Assembly (NCBI RefSeq): GCF_900582195.1
Contig: NZ_UTHA01000001.1
Coordinates: 496,001-560,000 of the forward strand
Direction: 5' to 3'
DNA from: Pseudomonas viridiflava
GTDB lineage: Bacteria; Pseudomonadota; Gammaproteobacteria; Pseudomonadales; Pseudomonadaceae
Length of the DNA: 64,000 nucleotides
Part shown: piece by piece, positions 15,577-24,073 of the stretch
How the letters are laid out: each line of letters starts with the position of its first letter
How positions within the stretch are numbered: the first letter of the stretch is position 1
Notes under the pieces: generated by a model
What the model was told of the DNA's origin: nothing
Databases searched by the model: none
The model's input: the letters and a program-made list of their open reading frames with translations, nothing else
Position numbers and translations under genes: made by a program

Positions 15577-16908
15577 TCAGTTCCTGATGGCCCAGAATTT
15601 CAGTTCAAGCTCGGCGAATTCGCCGGACACATGGAACGCGAAACCGCCGGAGCGCTCGAGTTGTGCCAGGTCTTCGGAACTGAGTTCGAGGATGAAATAG
15701 GTTTTGTTCGAATGGAACGCGATCTGCCGCGGGGCCACCGGCAACGGTTTGACCTTGATCCCCGGCAAGTGCAGGTTGACCAGTTGGCGGATGCGCTCCA
15801 CCGGGCCGACCTTGAGGTGCGCCGGCAAGCGGTGGCGCAGTTCTTCGGAGTCGCAGTTGGCACTGGCTGCCAGCACGAACGACGCCGAGCCGAGCAGTTT
15901 GTGGTCGTGCAACGGCGAGACGATGATGCCGTACTGACGCGCTTGCAGGATCAGTTCGATGGCGTGCTGTTCGAGCACCATCGACAGCACCTGACGAATC
16001 GCTTCCATCAATTTGCGGAAGCTCCCACCCTGATCGGCGTGGGAGTAGCGACTGTCCAGACGCGGACGTTTGCTTTCACCGGAGAAGGTCGCCAGATCGC
16101 CGAGCATGGTCAGCAGCGTGCGGTACAACTCTTCCGGGTGCACTTGCTCCAGGCCGAGGTAGTGACGCAGCAGCAGTTCGGTGCGGTTGATCAGTTGCAG
16201 CATCATGAAGTCACCGACCTCAGCACCGCCGACCTTGCCGTTGGAGCGAATCCGCTCGGCAATCGTGTCGCCACGGTGGTTGAGCATGCTGATGACTTCT
16301 TTCAGGCACGACAGCAGATAGCTGGAGGCGTGGGCCTGAATGTAGGTCGGCACGAAATCCGGGTCGAGGCTGATCACGCCGTCGGGCGTGGTGTCGAGCA
16401 CGTCGCAGATCTTCAGCTTCACGTAAGCCTGATCGCTCTGCTGCTCGCCGAGCAACAGTTTGAAGTCCGGGCGACCGCAGCTGACCTGGCTGGCGGAATC
16501 GTCGCCGGCGTTGGAGTCGGCCACTTCGGCGTCGTACGCGGTGTAACGCGCGAGCACGTCGGACTGCTCCGGACGGCGCGACTCGATGTGGTTACCGGTG
16601 ACCAGCGGCAGCGCCAGGTAGATCGGCGTGTTGCCGGTGTTCGGCGGTACGTCCAGCGCCAGCGGCTCGGTGTTGCCACCGAGTTCGAACAGGCTGCCGT
16701 CCGGCAGAATCCCCGAGGCTTCACTGATCACCAGTTTGCCCATGTTGAGGAACTGCAAGTCGATCTCCAGATTGAGGAAACCCCAGGTATAGCCACCGAG
16801 CAATTGGGTGCGGGTTTTCATCTGGTGATCGTAATAACGATCGTTGTGCTGGAAGTGCTGCGGACGCAGCAGCATGCCTTCCTGCCAAATGACTTTATGG
16901 GTATTCAT
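15577..16908 (-). CDS. tssK: T6SS baseplate-membrane adaptor TssK
   Basis: TssK is a trimeric baseplate protein that docks the baseplate to TssL/TssM. At 443 residues it has the standard length. Family hallmarks are the N-terminus (KVIWQEGMLLRPQHFQ), the shoulder region (EIDLQFLNMGKLVISEASGILPDG) and a beta-rich C-terminal head (FILELSSEDLAQLERSGGFAFHVSG). ATG 16908 begins two bases after the tssJ stop codon, and the gene is followed by tssL after a five-base gap. Confidence 0.95.
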   Translation of the reverse strand: MNTHKVIWQEGMLLRPQHFQHNDRYYDHQMKTRTQLLGGYTWGFLNLEIDLQFLNMGKLVISEASGILPDGSLFELGGNTEPLALDVPPNTGNTPIYLALPLVTGNHIESRRPEQSDVLARYTAYDAEVADSNAGDDSASQVSCGRPDFKLLLGEQQSDQAYVKLKICDVLDTTPDGVISLDPDFVPTYIQAHASSYLLSCLKEVISMLNHRGDTIAERIRSNGKVGGAEVGDFMMLQLINRTELLLRHYLGLEQVHPEELYRTLLTMLGDLATFSGESKRPRLDSRYSHADQGGSFRKLMEAIRQVLSMVLEQHAIELILQARQYGIIVSPLHDHKLLGSASFVLAASANCDSEELRHRLPAHLKVGPVERIRQLVNLHLPGIKVKPLPVAPRQIAFHSNKTYFILELSSEDLAQLERSGGFAFHVSGEFAELELKFWAIRN

Positions 16909-16910
16909 GA

Positions 16911-17411
16911 TCAGTCATCCGCCTTGGCGAGCACTTGATTGGTGTTGCGGATGCCGGTCTGGTCCAGAGTCAGATCGACTTCAGTGACCTCCAGCGGAGT
17001 GATCTGTACGGTGTGGCGCCATTGGGTGTCCGGCAAGTCGCGGTAAGCGGCGAGAACGCCGACATAAAGACTGCCCTCTTCCACCTTGAGCTTCATCTCC
17101 ACGGTTTCACCCGGGCGCAGTTCGAGTTCTTCGCTGGCCACCAGATCCGGGTTGAGGGATTCCTTGGCGCGTTCGTACAGGCTGAAGAAATCAGCGTTTT
17201 CGAAGGTCACCGGGTGCTTGAGTTCGAACAGGCGCACGACGATCGGCGACGGCCGACCGTTGAGGTCCGGGTTGAGCTGATCGCTGCCGGTCAGCTTGAG
17301 GTTGATCTTGGTCACTTTCGAGTACGGCGACAGCGACGAGCAACCGGCGAGCAGCACCAGCACGGTGAGCGCAGTCAGCGTCTTGAAAAAAGCGGTCGAG
17401 CGGCGAGACAT
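16911..17411 (-). CDS. tssJ: T6SS outer-membrane lipoprotein TssJ (Lip2)
   Basis: The 166-residue product has a lipoprotein signal (MSRRSTAFFKTLTALTVLVLLAGC) with lipobox LLAGC; the residues after Cys are SSLS, consistent with outer-membrane sorting. The mature part is the small beta-sandwich of the TssJ/SciN family (VRLFELKHPVTFENADFFSLYERAKESL is characteristic in two adjoining segments). Three ATGs (17420, 17417, 17411) are in frame. The AAGGA at 17424-17420 is at proper spacing only for 17411, while ATG 17420 would overlap the fha stop as ATGA. The lipoprotein binds the periplasmic C-terminus of TssM. Confidence 0.93.
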   Translation of the reverse strand: MSRRSTAFFKTLTALTVLVLLAGCSSLSPYSKVTKINLKLTGSDQLNPDLNGRPSPIVVRLFELKHPVTFENADFFSLYERAKESLNPDLVASEELELRPGETVEMKLKVEEGSLYVGVLAAYRDLPDTQWRHTVQITPLEVTEVDLTLDQTGIRNTNQVLAKADD

Positions 17412-17416
17412 GCGCA

Positions 17417-18613
17417 TCATCCTTGGTGGTCGGTGTGGAGGGTGGAGATCAGGCGGATCTGTTCTTCGTAAGCCTGAGCGAAGTCGCGGGCCAGCAGACG
17501 CTCGCTCCAGTCATCGTCCTGACGCAGCGCCTGGTGATAACGGCCGAACGCTCTCCAGCGCCCGCCCGACGTGGCGATCAACGGCTTGCTGTCACGCTCG
17601 AAACGCAGGGTCAGTTGCTCCGGCGAGAAATGCTCCAGCGTGCCGCGTACGGCGGCGCGGCTGGCGGTCAGCAGTGCCACTTGATGCGCCTGCAGGTCGC
17701 GGAACGCGCGGGAGATGGCTTGCTCGGCCGGCAGATGCCCGGGCTTGCTTGGCTGCAACAGAATCTGCAGGGCTTCGCTCGGATCGACAGCGAATTTCAG
17801 CGGGTTCTTGTTGGTGCCTTGCACGGTGGTCTGGGCCAGACGCAGTTCGTTTTTCAGCTCGGAACGGGTGCGCAGACTCTGCTGCAAACCGCCGATGCTC
17901 TGGCGCAGCAAGCGCGCAGCATTGAGCGCCAAAGCTTCGCGTTCGTCGTGGCTGAGGCCTTTGACGTCGACACCCAGCGCCGCACCGAAGTGCTCCCAGA
18001 AACCTTCGCTCTGACGCTCAACGGCTTTCGGCGCCGGAGCGGGCTCAGGTTCGGCGGGCGCGGCGATCAGCTCCGGCACCATCAGGCTTTCCATGTCGAT
18101 GCGCGCGTAGTCGGCACGTTGACGGGAGTCCTCAGGCTTGGTGTTCGGCGCCAGCAGTTCGTCGATTTCCGAGTACACGCGCTCTTGCTGTTCGAGGGCA
18201 TTGAGCGGGTCGAGATCGAGGAACGCGTCGTCAGGAATGATGCTGCCGGCGGCACGCGGACGGCCGACTTCACCGTCAAACGTCGCCGGGTCGCGCACCA
18301 GGCGCGCGCGAATCTCGAAATCACCCAGCACGTAGGTGCTGCCGTGTTCGATACGCACCGGTTCGCCTTTGTGCAGGCGTGCGCCGCTTTCGCCATCCTG
18401 GACACCGTTGCTGCTGGTGTCGGTGAGGAAGAACGTGCCCTCGCGGTAGCTGACAATCGCGTGGTGATTGGACAGGTGACGCTTGCGGTCAGGGATGATC
18501 CAGTCGCAGTCCTCGCCCCGCCCGATCACGCCGCCGGCCTGTTTAAAGGTCTTCTGGCACAACTCGGTGGGCACGAACTGCTTGGTGTTCAGCATTTCGA
18601 AAACCAATTCCAT
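17417..18613 (-). CDS. tagH: T6SS-associated FHA-domain protein (Fha2/TagH)
   Basis: The 398-residue protein opens with a forkhead-associated domain: IGRGEDCDWIIPD, HLSNHHAIV and LTDTSSNGV carry the phosphothreonine-binding G-R, S-x-x-H and N-G residues (about 30-75). A Pro/Glu-rich linker (about 165-205) leads to a C-terminal helical domain specific to T6SS FHA proteins (FWEHFGAALGVDVKGLSHDE onward). FHA proteins are the readers of the Stk1/PpkA phosphorylation signal, and both kinase and phosphatase are encoded in this operon. Start ATG 18613 has AAGGAGC upstream. It lies between the small lipoprotein orfX and tssJ. Confidence 0.93.
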   Translation of the reverse strand: MELVFEMLNTKQFVPTELCQKTFKQAGGVIGRGEDCDWIIPDRKRHLSNHHAIVSYREGTFFLTDTSSNGVQDGESGARLHKGEPVRIEHGSTYVLGDFEIRARLVRDPATFDGEVGRPRAAGSIIPDDAFLDLDPLNALEQQERVYSEIDELLAPNTKPEDSRQRADYARIDMESLMVPELIAAPAEPEPAPAPKAVERQSEGFWEHFGAALGVDVKGLSHDEREALALNAARLLRQSIGGLQQSLRTRSELKNELRLAQTTVQGTNKNPLKFAVDPSEALQILLQPSKPGHLPAEQAISRAFRDLQAHQVALLTASRAAVRGTLEHFSPEQLTLRFERDSKPLIATSGGRWRAFGRYHQALRQDDDWSERLLARDFAQAYEEQIRLISTLHTDHQG

Positions 18614-18631
18614 GTTTGATGCTCCTTGCGG

Positions 18632-18772
18632 TCACTTGCCGCGATTGACCGCTTGCGGATCACCCAACGGGCGATAGTCGTTGTCGTTGAATTTGTAATT
18701 GCCGCTACAGCCGCCAAGGCCGCATAGAACGACGAGGGTCAGCAGGACAGCGTGCCAGTGACGAACAGACAT
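18632..18772 (-). CDS. Small T6SS-locus lipoprotein OrfX
   Basis: This 46-residue gene encodes MSVRHWHAVLLTLVVLCGLG followed by GCSGNYKFNDNDYRPLGDP. It is a signal peptide with lipobox LGGC, then a mature peptide of about 20 residues rich in Asn/Asp/Tyr. ATG 18772 has GGAG 9 bases upstream, and the stop lies 18 bases before fha. A same-sized gene (orfX, PA1664) occupies the identical place in P. aeruginosa HSI-II, which supports that it is real. Function unknown; it is presumably an envelope peptide of this T6SS subtype. Confidence 0.8.
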   Translation of the reverse strand: MSVRHWHAVLLTLVVLCGLGGCSGNYKFNDNDYRPLGDPQAVNRGK

Positions 18773-18803
18773 CAGAGGGTCTCCAGGTGTAGACAAAGCA
18801 CAA

Positions 18804-18828
18804 AGCGCCGACCCTTGCGGGCGGCGCT
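18804..18828 (-). terminator. Hairpin between sfa2 and orfX (possible partial terminator)
   Basis: AGCGCCG (18804-18810) pairs with CGGCGCT (18822-18828). On the minus strand it is followed by a T-rich but interrupted tract (tttgtgctttg). It sits in the only sizable gap (93 bases) between sfa2 and orfX and may reduce read-through or mark a processing site. Confidence 0.35.
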
Positions 18829-18865
18829 GAAATTGGTTTTTGTGGGGATTTCGATGAAGTTTTGC

Positions 18866-20386
18866 CTACCCATCGAAATCTCCCAGATTGATGTTCAAAC
18901 GGCCGAGCCGATACAGCAGCGTGCGTCGCGGCAAGCCCAGTTCACGGGCGGCGAGGGTCTGGTTGCCGTCGTTTTTGCGCAGGCAATCGAGCAATAACGT
19001 GCGTTCGACCTGCTCCAGACGTTCGCGCAAATTCAAGTGGCTGTTGTCTTCCGGCATCGGCTCCATGCGCAGGGAGAAATGCTCGGCGAGCAACTCGCCG
19101 CCTTCGCACAACAGCACCGCACGCTCGACCAATGCCTTGAGTTCACGCACGTTGCCGGGGAAGTTGTAGCCGGACAGGTGTTCCAGCGCCGCACTCGACC
19201 AACGCACCGGGTCGCGCTGCAAATACGTGCAGGTCTTCTCGGCGAAGTGCTGGGCCAGTTCAAGGATGTCGCCGTCGCGCTGACGCAGCGCCGGCAGCTC
19301 GATCGGGAATTGCGCGAGGCGGTAGTACAAGTCCTCGCGGAATTTGCCTTCGCTGACCAGCGTCGACAGATCGCGGTGCGTTGCGGCGATGATGCGTACA
19401 TCGATTTTGTGCGTGTCGTTGGAGCCCAGCGGACGGATCTCGCCTTCCTGCAACACGCGCAAGATCTTCGCCTGCAACGACAACGGCATGTCGCCGATCT
19501 CGTCGAGCAACAACGTGCCGCCATTGGCCGCATCGAACAGGCCGGCGCGGTCGCGATCGGCACCGGTGAACGCGCCTTTGCGATAGCCGAACAGCTCGCT
19601 TTCCAGCAGATTTTCCGGAACCGCCGCGCAGTTCTGCACGATAAACGCCTGGGAACGGCGCGGGCCGCAATCGTGAATCGCCCGCGCAACGACTTCCTTA
19701 CCGGTGCCGGTTTCGCCGCGCAGCAGCACGGTGTACGGGCTGTGCAGGACTTTGCTGATCAGCGAATGAGTCTGGCGCATCGCCGCGCTTTTGCCGATCA
19801 GCCCGTAGCCACTGATGCTCGGCACGCTGCGCACAACCGATGCCGACTCTGCCAACGGCTGACGCAAGCGTTGCAGCAAATGCAACTGGCCAAGCACGAA
19901 CGAGCCGAGCTGGCCGAGGGAATCAGCGAAGCCTTGCAGGTGGGTACGACGACGGCTGGCGCACAGCAACAAGCCTTCGACCGCCTTGTGCTGATTGACC
20001 AGCGGCACGCACAACAGCGACTGCCACGGCGAGGTCGCCGCCGGCAGAAAACTGGTTTCGTGCAGGCTGCCGCTCAAGTCGTCGAGGCACACCACGCGGT
20101 TCTGGCACAGGGCGAATTGCAGCAGTTGCTCACCGTTGTAATCCGCCGGCAGGCTCGCCGCTTCACGGGGTTGCAGGGCGCCGTCGAGGCATTCGGCGTT
20201 CATCCCCAGGCACGTGTGGGTAGCGTCGAGCAGATACAGCTGCGTCAATTCGCAGCCGCTCAGCTCGGCCAGACCGCGCACGAAGTCACCCAGCAACGCA
20301 GCACCGTCCGCCGCCCGCGACAGACTGGCGAACTGCGCCAGCAACGCTTCGGCATAGACCAGCGGCTGCGGTACCTGAGTGAACAT
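18866..20386 (-). CDS. sfa2: Sigma54-dependent transcriptional activator Sfa2
   Basis: The 506-residue activator has an N-terminal GAF-like sensory domain (about 10-165), a AAA+ domain with Walker A GETGTGKE (224-231), the sigma54-contacting GAFTGA (271-276) and Walker B TLLLDEIGD (291-299), and a Fis-type helix-turn-helix at the C-terminus (NQTLAARELGLPRRTLLYRL). The intact GAFTGA means it can engage sigma54 polymerase. Start ATG 20386 is chosen because GAGG lies 8 bases upstream, before GTG candidates at 20389 and 20395. It follows clpV closely. In HSI-II the regulator is part of the structural operon; no clear -24/-12 element was found in this window, so its targets (for example hcp or vgrG genes elsewhere) are unknown. 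Confidence 0.92.
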   Translation of the reverse strand: MFTQVPQPLVYAEALLAQFASLSRAADGAALLGDFVRGLAELSGCELTQLYLLDATHTCLGMNAECLDGALQPREAASLPADYNGEQLLQFALCQNRVVCLDDLSGSLHETSFLPAATSPWQSLLCVPLVNQHKAVEGLLLCASRRRTHLQGFADSLGQLGSFVLGQLHLLQRLRQPLAESASVVRSVPSISGYGLIGKSAAMRQTHSLISKVLHSPYTVLLRGETGTGKEVVARAIHDCGPRRSQAFIVQNCAAVPENLLESELFGYRKGAFTGADRDRAGLFDAANGGTLLLDEIGDMPLSLQAKILRVLQEGEIRPLGSNDTHKIDVRIIAATHRDLSTLVSEGKFREDLYYRLAQFPIELPALRQRDGDILELAQHFAEKTCTYLQRDPVRWSSAALEHLSGYNFPGNVRELKALVERAVLLCEGGELLAEHFSLRMEPMPEDNSHLNLRERLEQVERTLLLDCLRKNDGNQTLAARELGLPRRTLLYRLGRLNINLGDFDG

Positions 20387-20396
20387 CACACCCACC

Positions 20397-23054
20397 TCAG
20401 GCGAACTCGCACGTCACGCTGGCTTCACCGTCGAGCGTGGCGTGCACGCGCTTGAGGCTTTCGCCGGTGGCCATGGCGTCGAGCAAACGGTCAGCCACCA
20501 GCGGCAACACGTGCTGGTCGAGCAAATGGTCGATCAGGCGCGCACCGCTGTCGCTTTGCGTGCAACGCTCGGACAGGTGATCGACAAGGTTCTGGCACCA
20601 GCTGAAATCCAGCTGACGGCGGTTGAGGCGCTCGCCGAGACGACCGAGTTTGATCTCGATCAGCTCACGCAATACCGGGCCGCCGACCGGGTAGTACGGC
20701 ACCACTTTCATCCGCGCCAGCAGCGCCGGTTTGAAGTGCTTGCTGAGAACCGGGCGAATGGTTTCTTCGAGCACTTCAGCGGTCGGGCGTGCGCCGTTTT
20801 CGCAGAGGTCGCTGATCTTGTCGCTGCCGAGGTTCGAGGTCATCAGGATCAGCGTATTGCGGAAGTCGATCTCGCGACCCTCGCCGTCGTTGGCCACGCC
20901 CTTGTCGAAGATTTGGTAGAACAGGTTGAGCACGTCCGGGTCAGCCTTTTCGACTTCATCGAGCAACACCACCGAGTACGGTTTCTGCCGCACGGCTTCG
21001 GTGAGCATGCCGCCTTCGCCGTAACCGACGTAGCCTGGCGGCGCGCCGATCAGGCGGGAAACGGTGTGCTTCTCCTGGAATTCGGACATGTTGATGGTGG
21101 TGATGAAACGGTCGCCGCCGTACAGCAAGTCAGCGAGGGCCAGCGCGGTTTCGGTTTTACCGACGCCGCTCGGGCCAACCAGCAGGAATACGCCGACCGG
21201 TGCGTCAGGTTTGTTCAGGCCGGCAGCGGTGGCGCGCATCGAGCGATCCAGTGCGTGCACGGCTTGTTCCTGACCACGGATGCGCGCGCGCAGGTCGGTG
21301 GCGAAACTGGCGACTTTGGCGTTGTGCTCACGGGCCAATTGCGCCAATGGCACACCGGTCCAGGCGCTGATCACTTCGGCAACCAGACGCGGGCACACTT
21401 CGAAGCTGACCAGACGCTCTTTGACTTGGGCAGCGGTCAGGGCGCTGTGGGTTTCGTTGAGCTGGGCTTCTAGCGCTTCGACGCTTTGGCCTTCTTCAAC
21501 TTCGGCGGCGATGGTTTCGATCACCGTGCCTTCGGCGTCTTCTTCAACGTTGACGGTCGGCTCGACAGCGGCGGCTTCGCGAGCCTTGGCCAGTTGCTGA
21601 CGCAGTTCCAGCAGGCGCTCGGCCAGTTGCTTCTGTTCAGTCCAAAGGGTTTCCAGCGCGACCATTTCGTCTTCGGCTTCGTCGAGACGCGCTTCCAGTG
21701 CCTCCAGCGCTTCGTGGTCGATCAGCAGACCGGCTTCGGCATCGCGGCGCAGGGCCTGACGCTGACGGCCACCTTCAGCCAGTTCGCCACGCAAGCGCTC
21801 AAGGCTTTCCGGGGCAGCGGCGAGGCTGATGCGTACACGGGCGCAAGCGGTGTCGAGCACATCGACGGCTTTGTCCGGCAGTTGCCGACCGGCCAGATAA
21901 CGTGCGGACAGTTCAGCCGCCGAGACCACCGCGTCATCACGCAGGTAGATGCCGTGGCTCTTCTCGTAAACCTGGGCCAGACCACGGAGGATGGTCACCG
22001 CTTCGCTGACGGTCGGTTCGTGCAGTTGCACCGGTTGGAAACGACGGGCCAGCGCCGGGTCTTTCTCGAAGTATTTCTTGTACTCGGCCCACGTGGTGGC
22101 GGCGATGGTGCGCAGTTCGCCACGGGCCAGTGCCGGTTTCAGCAGGTTGGCCGCATCGGAACCGCCCGCGTTGCCACCCGCGCCGATCAGGGTGTGGGCT
22201 TCGTCGATGAACAGAATGATCGGTTTCGGCGAGGCTTTGACTTCGTCGATCACGCCTTTAAGACGACGTTCGAATTCACCTTTGACGCTGGCGCCGGCCT
22301 GCAACAGCCCCATGTCCAGCGACAGCAGTTCAACGCCTTTGAGCACTTGCGGTACCTCACCGGCAGCAATGCGCGAAGCCAGGCCTTCGACGATGGCGGT
22401 CTTGCCGACACCGGCCTCACCGACGACGATCGGGTTGTTTTTGCGACGACGGGCGAGGATGTCGACCATCTGCCGGATCGCGCCGTCACGGCACAGCACC
22501 GGGTCGAGTTTGCCGTCGCGGGCCTGCTGGGTCAGGTTGTGGGTGAAGCGCTGCAACAGCGATTCGCCCTGCGCGGCCGGTTTGCCGTTGGCCGCCGGTT
22601 GCTCCTGTTGCGACAGGGCAAATTCTTTCAGGCGATCGATGTTCAGTTTGGCGAGCAGCGGCTGATAACGGCTGCCGGCGTAGCGCATCGGATTGCGCAG
22701 CAGCGCAAGGATCAGCGCCGCATCTTCAACCTGGGTCTGGCCCAGTTCAAGGTTGGCCACCAGCAGCGCGTCTTGCAGCCACTGCACCAGTTCCGGGGCG
22801 AACACCGGGTTGCGCGAAGCGCTGTGTTCGACGCGCGATTGCAGCGCGGCGCTGAGTTCACCGGCGTCGACGTCTGCATCCTGCAGCGCGCGCGACAGCA
22901 AGCCGTTCGGACGCTCGAGCAGGCCGAGCATCAGGTCTTCGACGAGGATCTTGCTGCCGCCACGGGCCACGCAACGCTCGGCGGAACGTTCCAGATCACG
23001 ACGGGTTTCGGCGTCCAGCGCCTGGATGAGTTGTTGCAGGTCTACGTTGATCAT
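20397..23054 (-). CDS. clpV: T6SS sheath-recycling ATPase ClpV
   Basis: ClpV disassembles contracted TssB/TssC sheaths with ATP. The 885-residue protein has a Clp N-terminal helical domain (1-150) that binds the TssC N-terminus. A first AAA+ module follows with GEAGVGKT (212-219), then the coiled middle region with ClpB-like repeats (about 410-510), and a second AAA+ module with GPSGVGKT (near 627) and ARM-type arginine fingers. The terminal small domain ends DGEASVTCEFA. Length and order are standard. ATG 23054 follows tssG by 11 bases. Confidence 0.96.
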   Translation of the reverse strand: MINVDLQQLIQALDAETRRDLERSAERCVARGGSKILVEDLMLGLLERPNGLLSRALQDADVDAGELSAALQSRVEHSASRNPVFAPELVQWLQDALLVANLELGQTQVEDAALILALLRNPMRYAGSRYQPLLAKLNIDRLKEFALSQQEQPAANGKPAAQGESLLQRFTHNLTQQARDGKLDPVLCRDGAIRQMVDILARRRKNNPIVVGEAGVGKTAIVEGLASRIAAGEVPQVLKGVELLSLDMGLLQAGASVKGEFERRLKGVIDEVKASPKPIILFIDEAHTLIGAGGNAGGSDAANLLKPALARGELRTIAATTWAEYKKYFEKDPALARRFQPVQLHEPTVSEAVTILRGLAQVYEKSHGIYLRDDAVVSAAELSARYLAGRQLPDKAVDVLDTACARVRISLAAAPESLERLRGELAEGGRQRQALRRDAEAGLLIDHEALEALEARLDEAEDEMVALETLWTEQKQLAERLLELRQQLAKAREAAAVEPTVNVEEDAEGTVIETIAAEVEEGQSVEALEAQLNETHSALTAAQVKERLVSFEVCPRLVAEVISAWTGVPLAQLAREHNAKVASFATDLRARIRGQEQAVHALDRSMRATAAGLNKPDAPVGVFLLVGPSGVGKTETALALADLLYGGDRFITTINMSEFQEKHTVSRLIGAPPGYVGYGEGGMLTEAVRQKPYSVVLLDEVEKADPDVLNLFYQIFDKGVANDGEGREIDFRNTLILMTSNLGSDKISDLCENGARPTAEVLEETIRPVLSKHFKPALLARMKVVPYYPVGGPVLRELIEIKLGRLGERLNRRQLDFSWCQNLVDHLSERCTQSDSGARLIDHLLDQHVLPLVADRLLDAMATGESLKRVHATLDGEASVTCEFA

Positions 23055-23065
23055 GGCTCACGTCC

Positions 23066-24073
23066 TTAATGAATTTTGCTGCCCAGGGTCACCACGCCGT
23101 CCGCTTTTTCGCGGCCCAGCCAACTGGTCCAACCGAGGCGACAGGCGTTCTGCTCACCGATGCGCAGTTCGCGGATTTCTTCCTGGCGCAGAACCAGGCG
23201 GATGTCGTAATCGAGCGGGTCACGCAGGGTGAACCGCACCAGCGCGCAGAGCGGCTGGTAACCGAAACCGATCGGCAGGAATTCATGGAATCGCTGCCAG
23301 TCGAGTTCGGTGATGTGAATGCGGAATTTGCCGCTGCGGTCGCGCACGTGCTCGCCGAGCACGAGGTCTTCACCGAGCAGGCTGTTGGCACGGCCCAAAC
23401 GATTGCGCTGCTCTTCGAGAATTTCTACGCGACGCTCGATGCACTGCTCGATGACCAGGTCTTCGTGCTTGAAGTAGTAACGCAGCACGGCCTCGATCAG
23501 CGCTGCCGAGTGCGCCCGCAAGCTGAGCAGGCCGAGGTACGGCAGCAGGCGTTTCCAGTTGAGTTCCTTGGCCTTGCGGATCTCTTCGCCACCGAGGCCG
23601 ATCAGCGCGAACAGCTGCGAGGAGAACGGGTCAATCGCGCCGCTCTGGAAGCTTGCGCGGTAACGGTACTTGCGCCAGATCGGCAGCATCAGGCGTTGCA
23701 GGCGGTGGTGGAACAGGTCGAGGAAGTTGCGTGTCGGGTTGCCGTCCTCGCTGTCGCCCAGGGCTTGTTCGCCATAGAACGCCGGCAACGGCGAGCCCGA
23801 GCCGACCAGGCCGATCAGGTTGAAACGCATGCGCGCGCGCATCTGTCCGTGTTCTTCGAAGAACTCGACGCGATCGACGTCGCTGCGCGGAAAGCCCAGG
23901 CTCGGGTTGGCCTGGAACTCGACGTGGTCGTACAGATCGTCTTCGCTCAGGTGCGGGTGTGCCTCGCGCAGCCGGTCGATCACCAGCAGCACGGCCTGAA
24001 ACAGCGAGTACTCGCGTATTACCTTGGTCAGCCCGCTTAAAGCAGGGGCTGCAGGCCCATACGTGGTGTCCAT
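23066..24073 (-). CDS. tssG: T6SS baseplate protein TssG
   Basis: TssG joins TssF, TssE and TssK in the baseplate wedge. The 335-residue product contains the family core (FFQAV-type start SLFQAVLLVIDRLREAHPHL; RMRFNLIGLVGSGSPLPAFY; LPYLGLLSLRAHSAALIEAVLRYYF; LPIGFGYQPLCALVRFTLRDP). ATG 24073 lies inside the end of tssF, a 37-base overlap. A later start would trim conserved N-terminal sequence, so I keep it. Confidence 0.94.
   Translation of the reverse strand: MDTTYGPAAPALSGLTKVIREYSLFQAVLLVIDRLREAHPHLSEDDLYDHVEFQANPSLGFPRSDVDRVEFFEEHGQMRARMRFNLIGLVGSGSPLPAFYGEQALGDSEDGNPTRNFLDLFHHRLQRLMLPIWRKYRYRASFQSGAIDPFSSQLFALIGLGGEEIRKAKELNWKRLLPYLGLLSLRAHSAALIEAVLRYYFKHEDLVIEQCIERRVEILEEQRNRLGRANSLLGEDLVLGEHVRDRSGKFRIHITELDWQRFHEFLPIGFGYQPLCALVRFTLRDPLDYDIRLVLRQEEIRELRIGEQNACRLGWTSWLGREKADGVVTLGSKIH

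Noticed and set aside
18740..18772. Sigma54 promoter (tggcacgctgtcctgct) within orfX
   Set aside because: The GG and GC dinucleotides are 11 bases apart instead of 10 and the site lies inside a coding sequence.
20379..23069. Long plus-strand frames opposite clpV
   Set aside because: Same antisense artefact; clpV is unmistakable on the minus strand.
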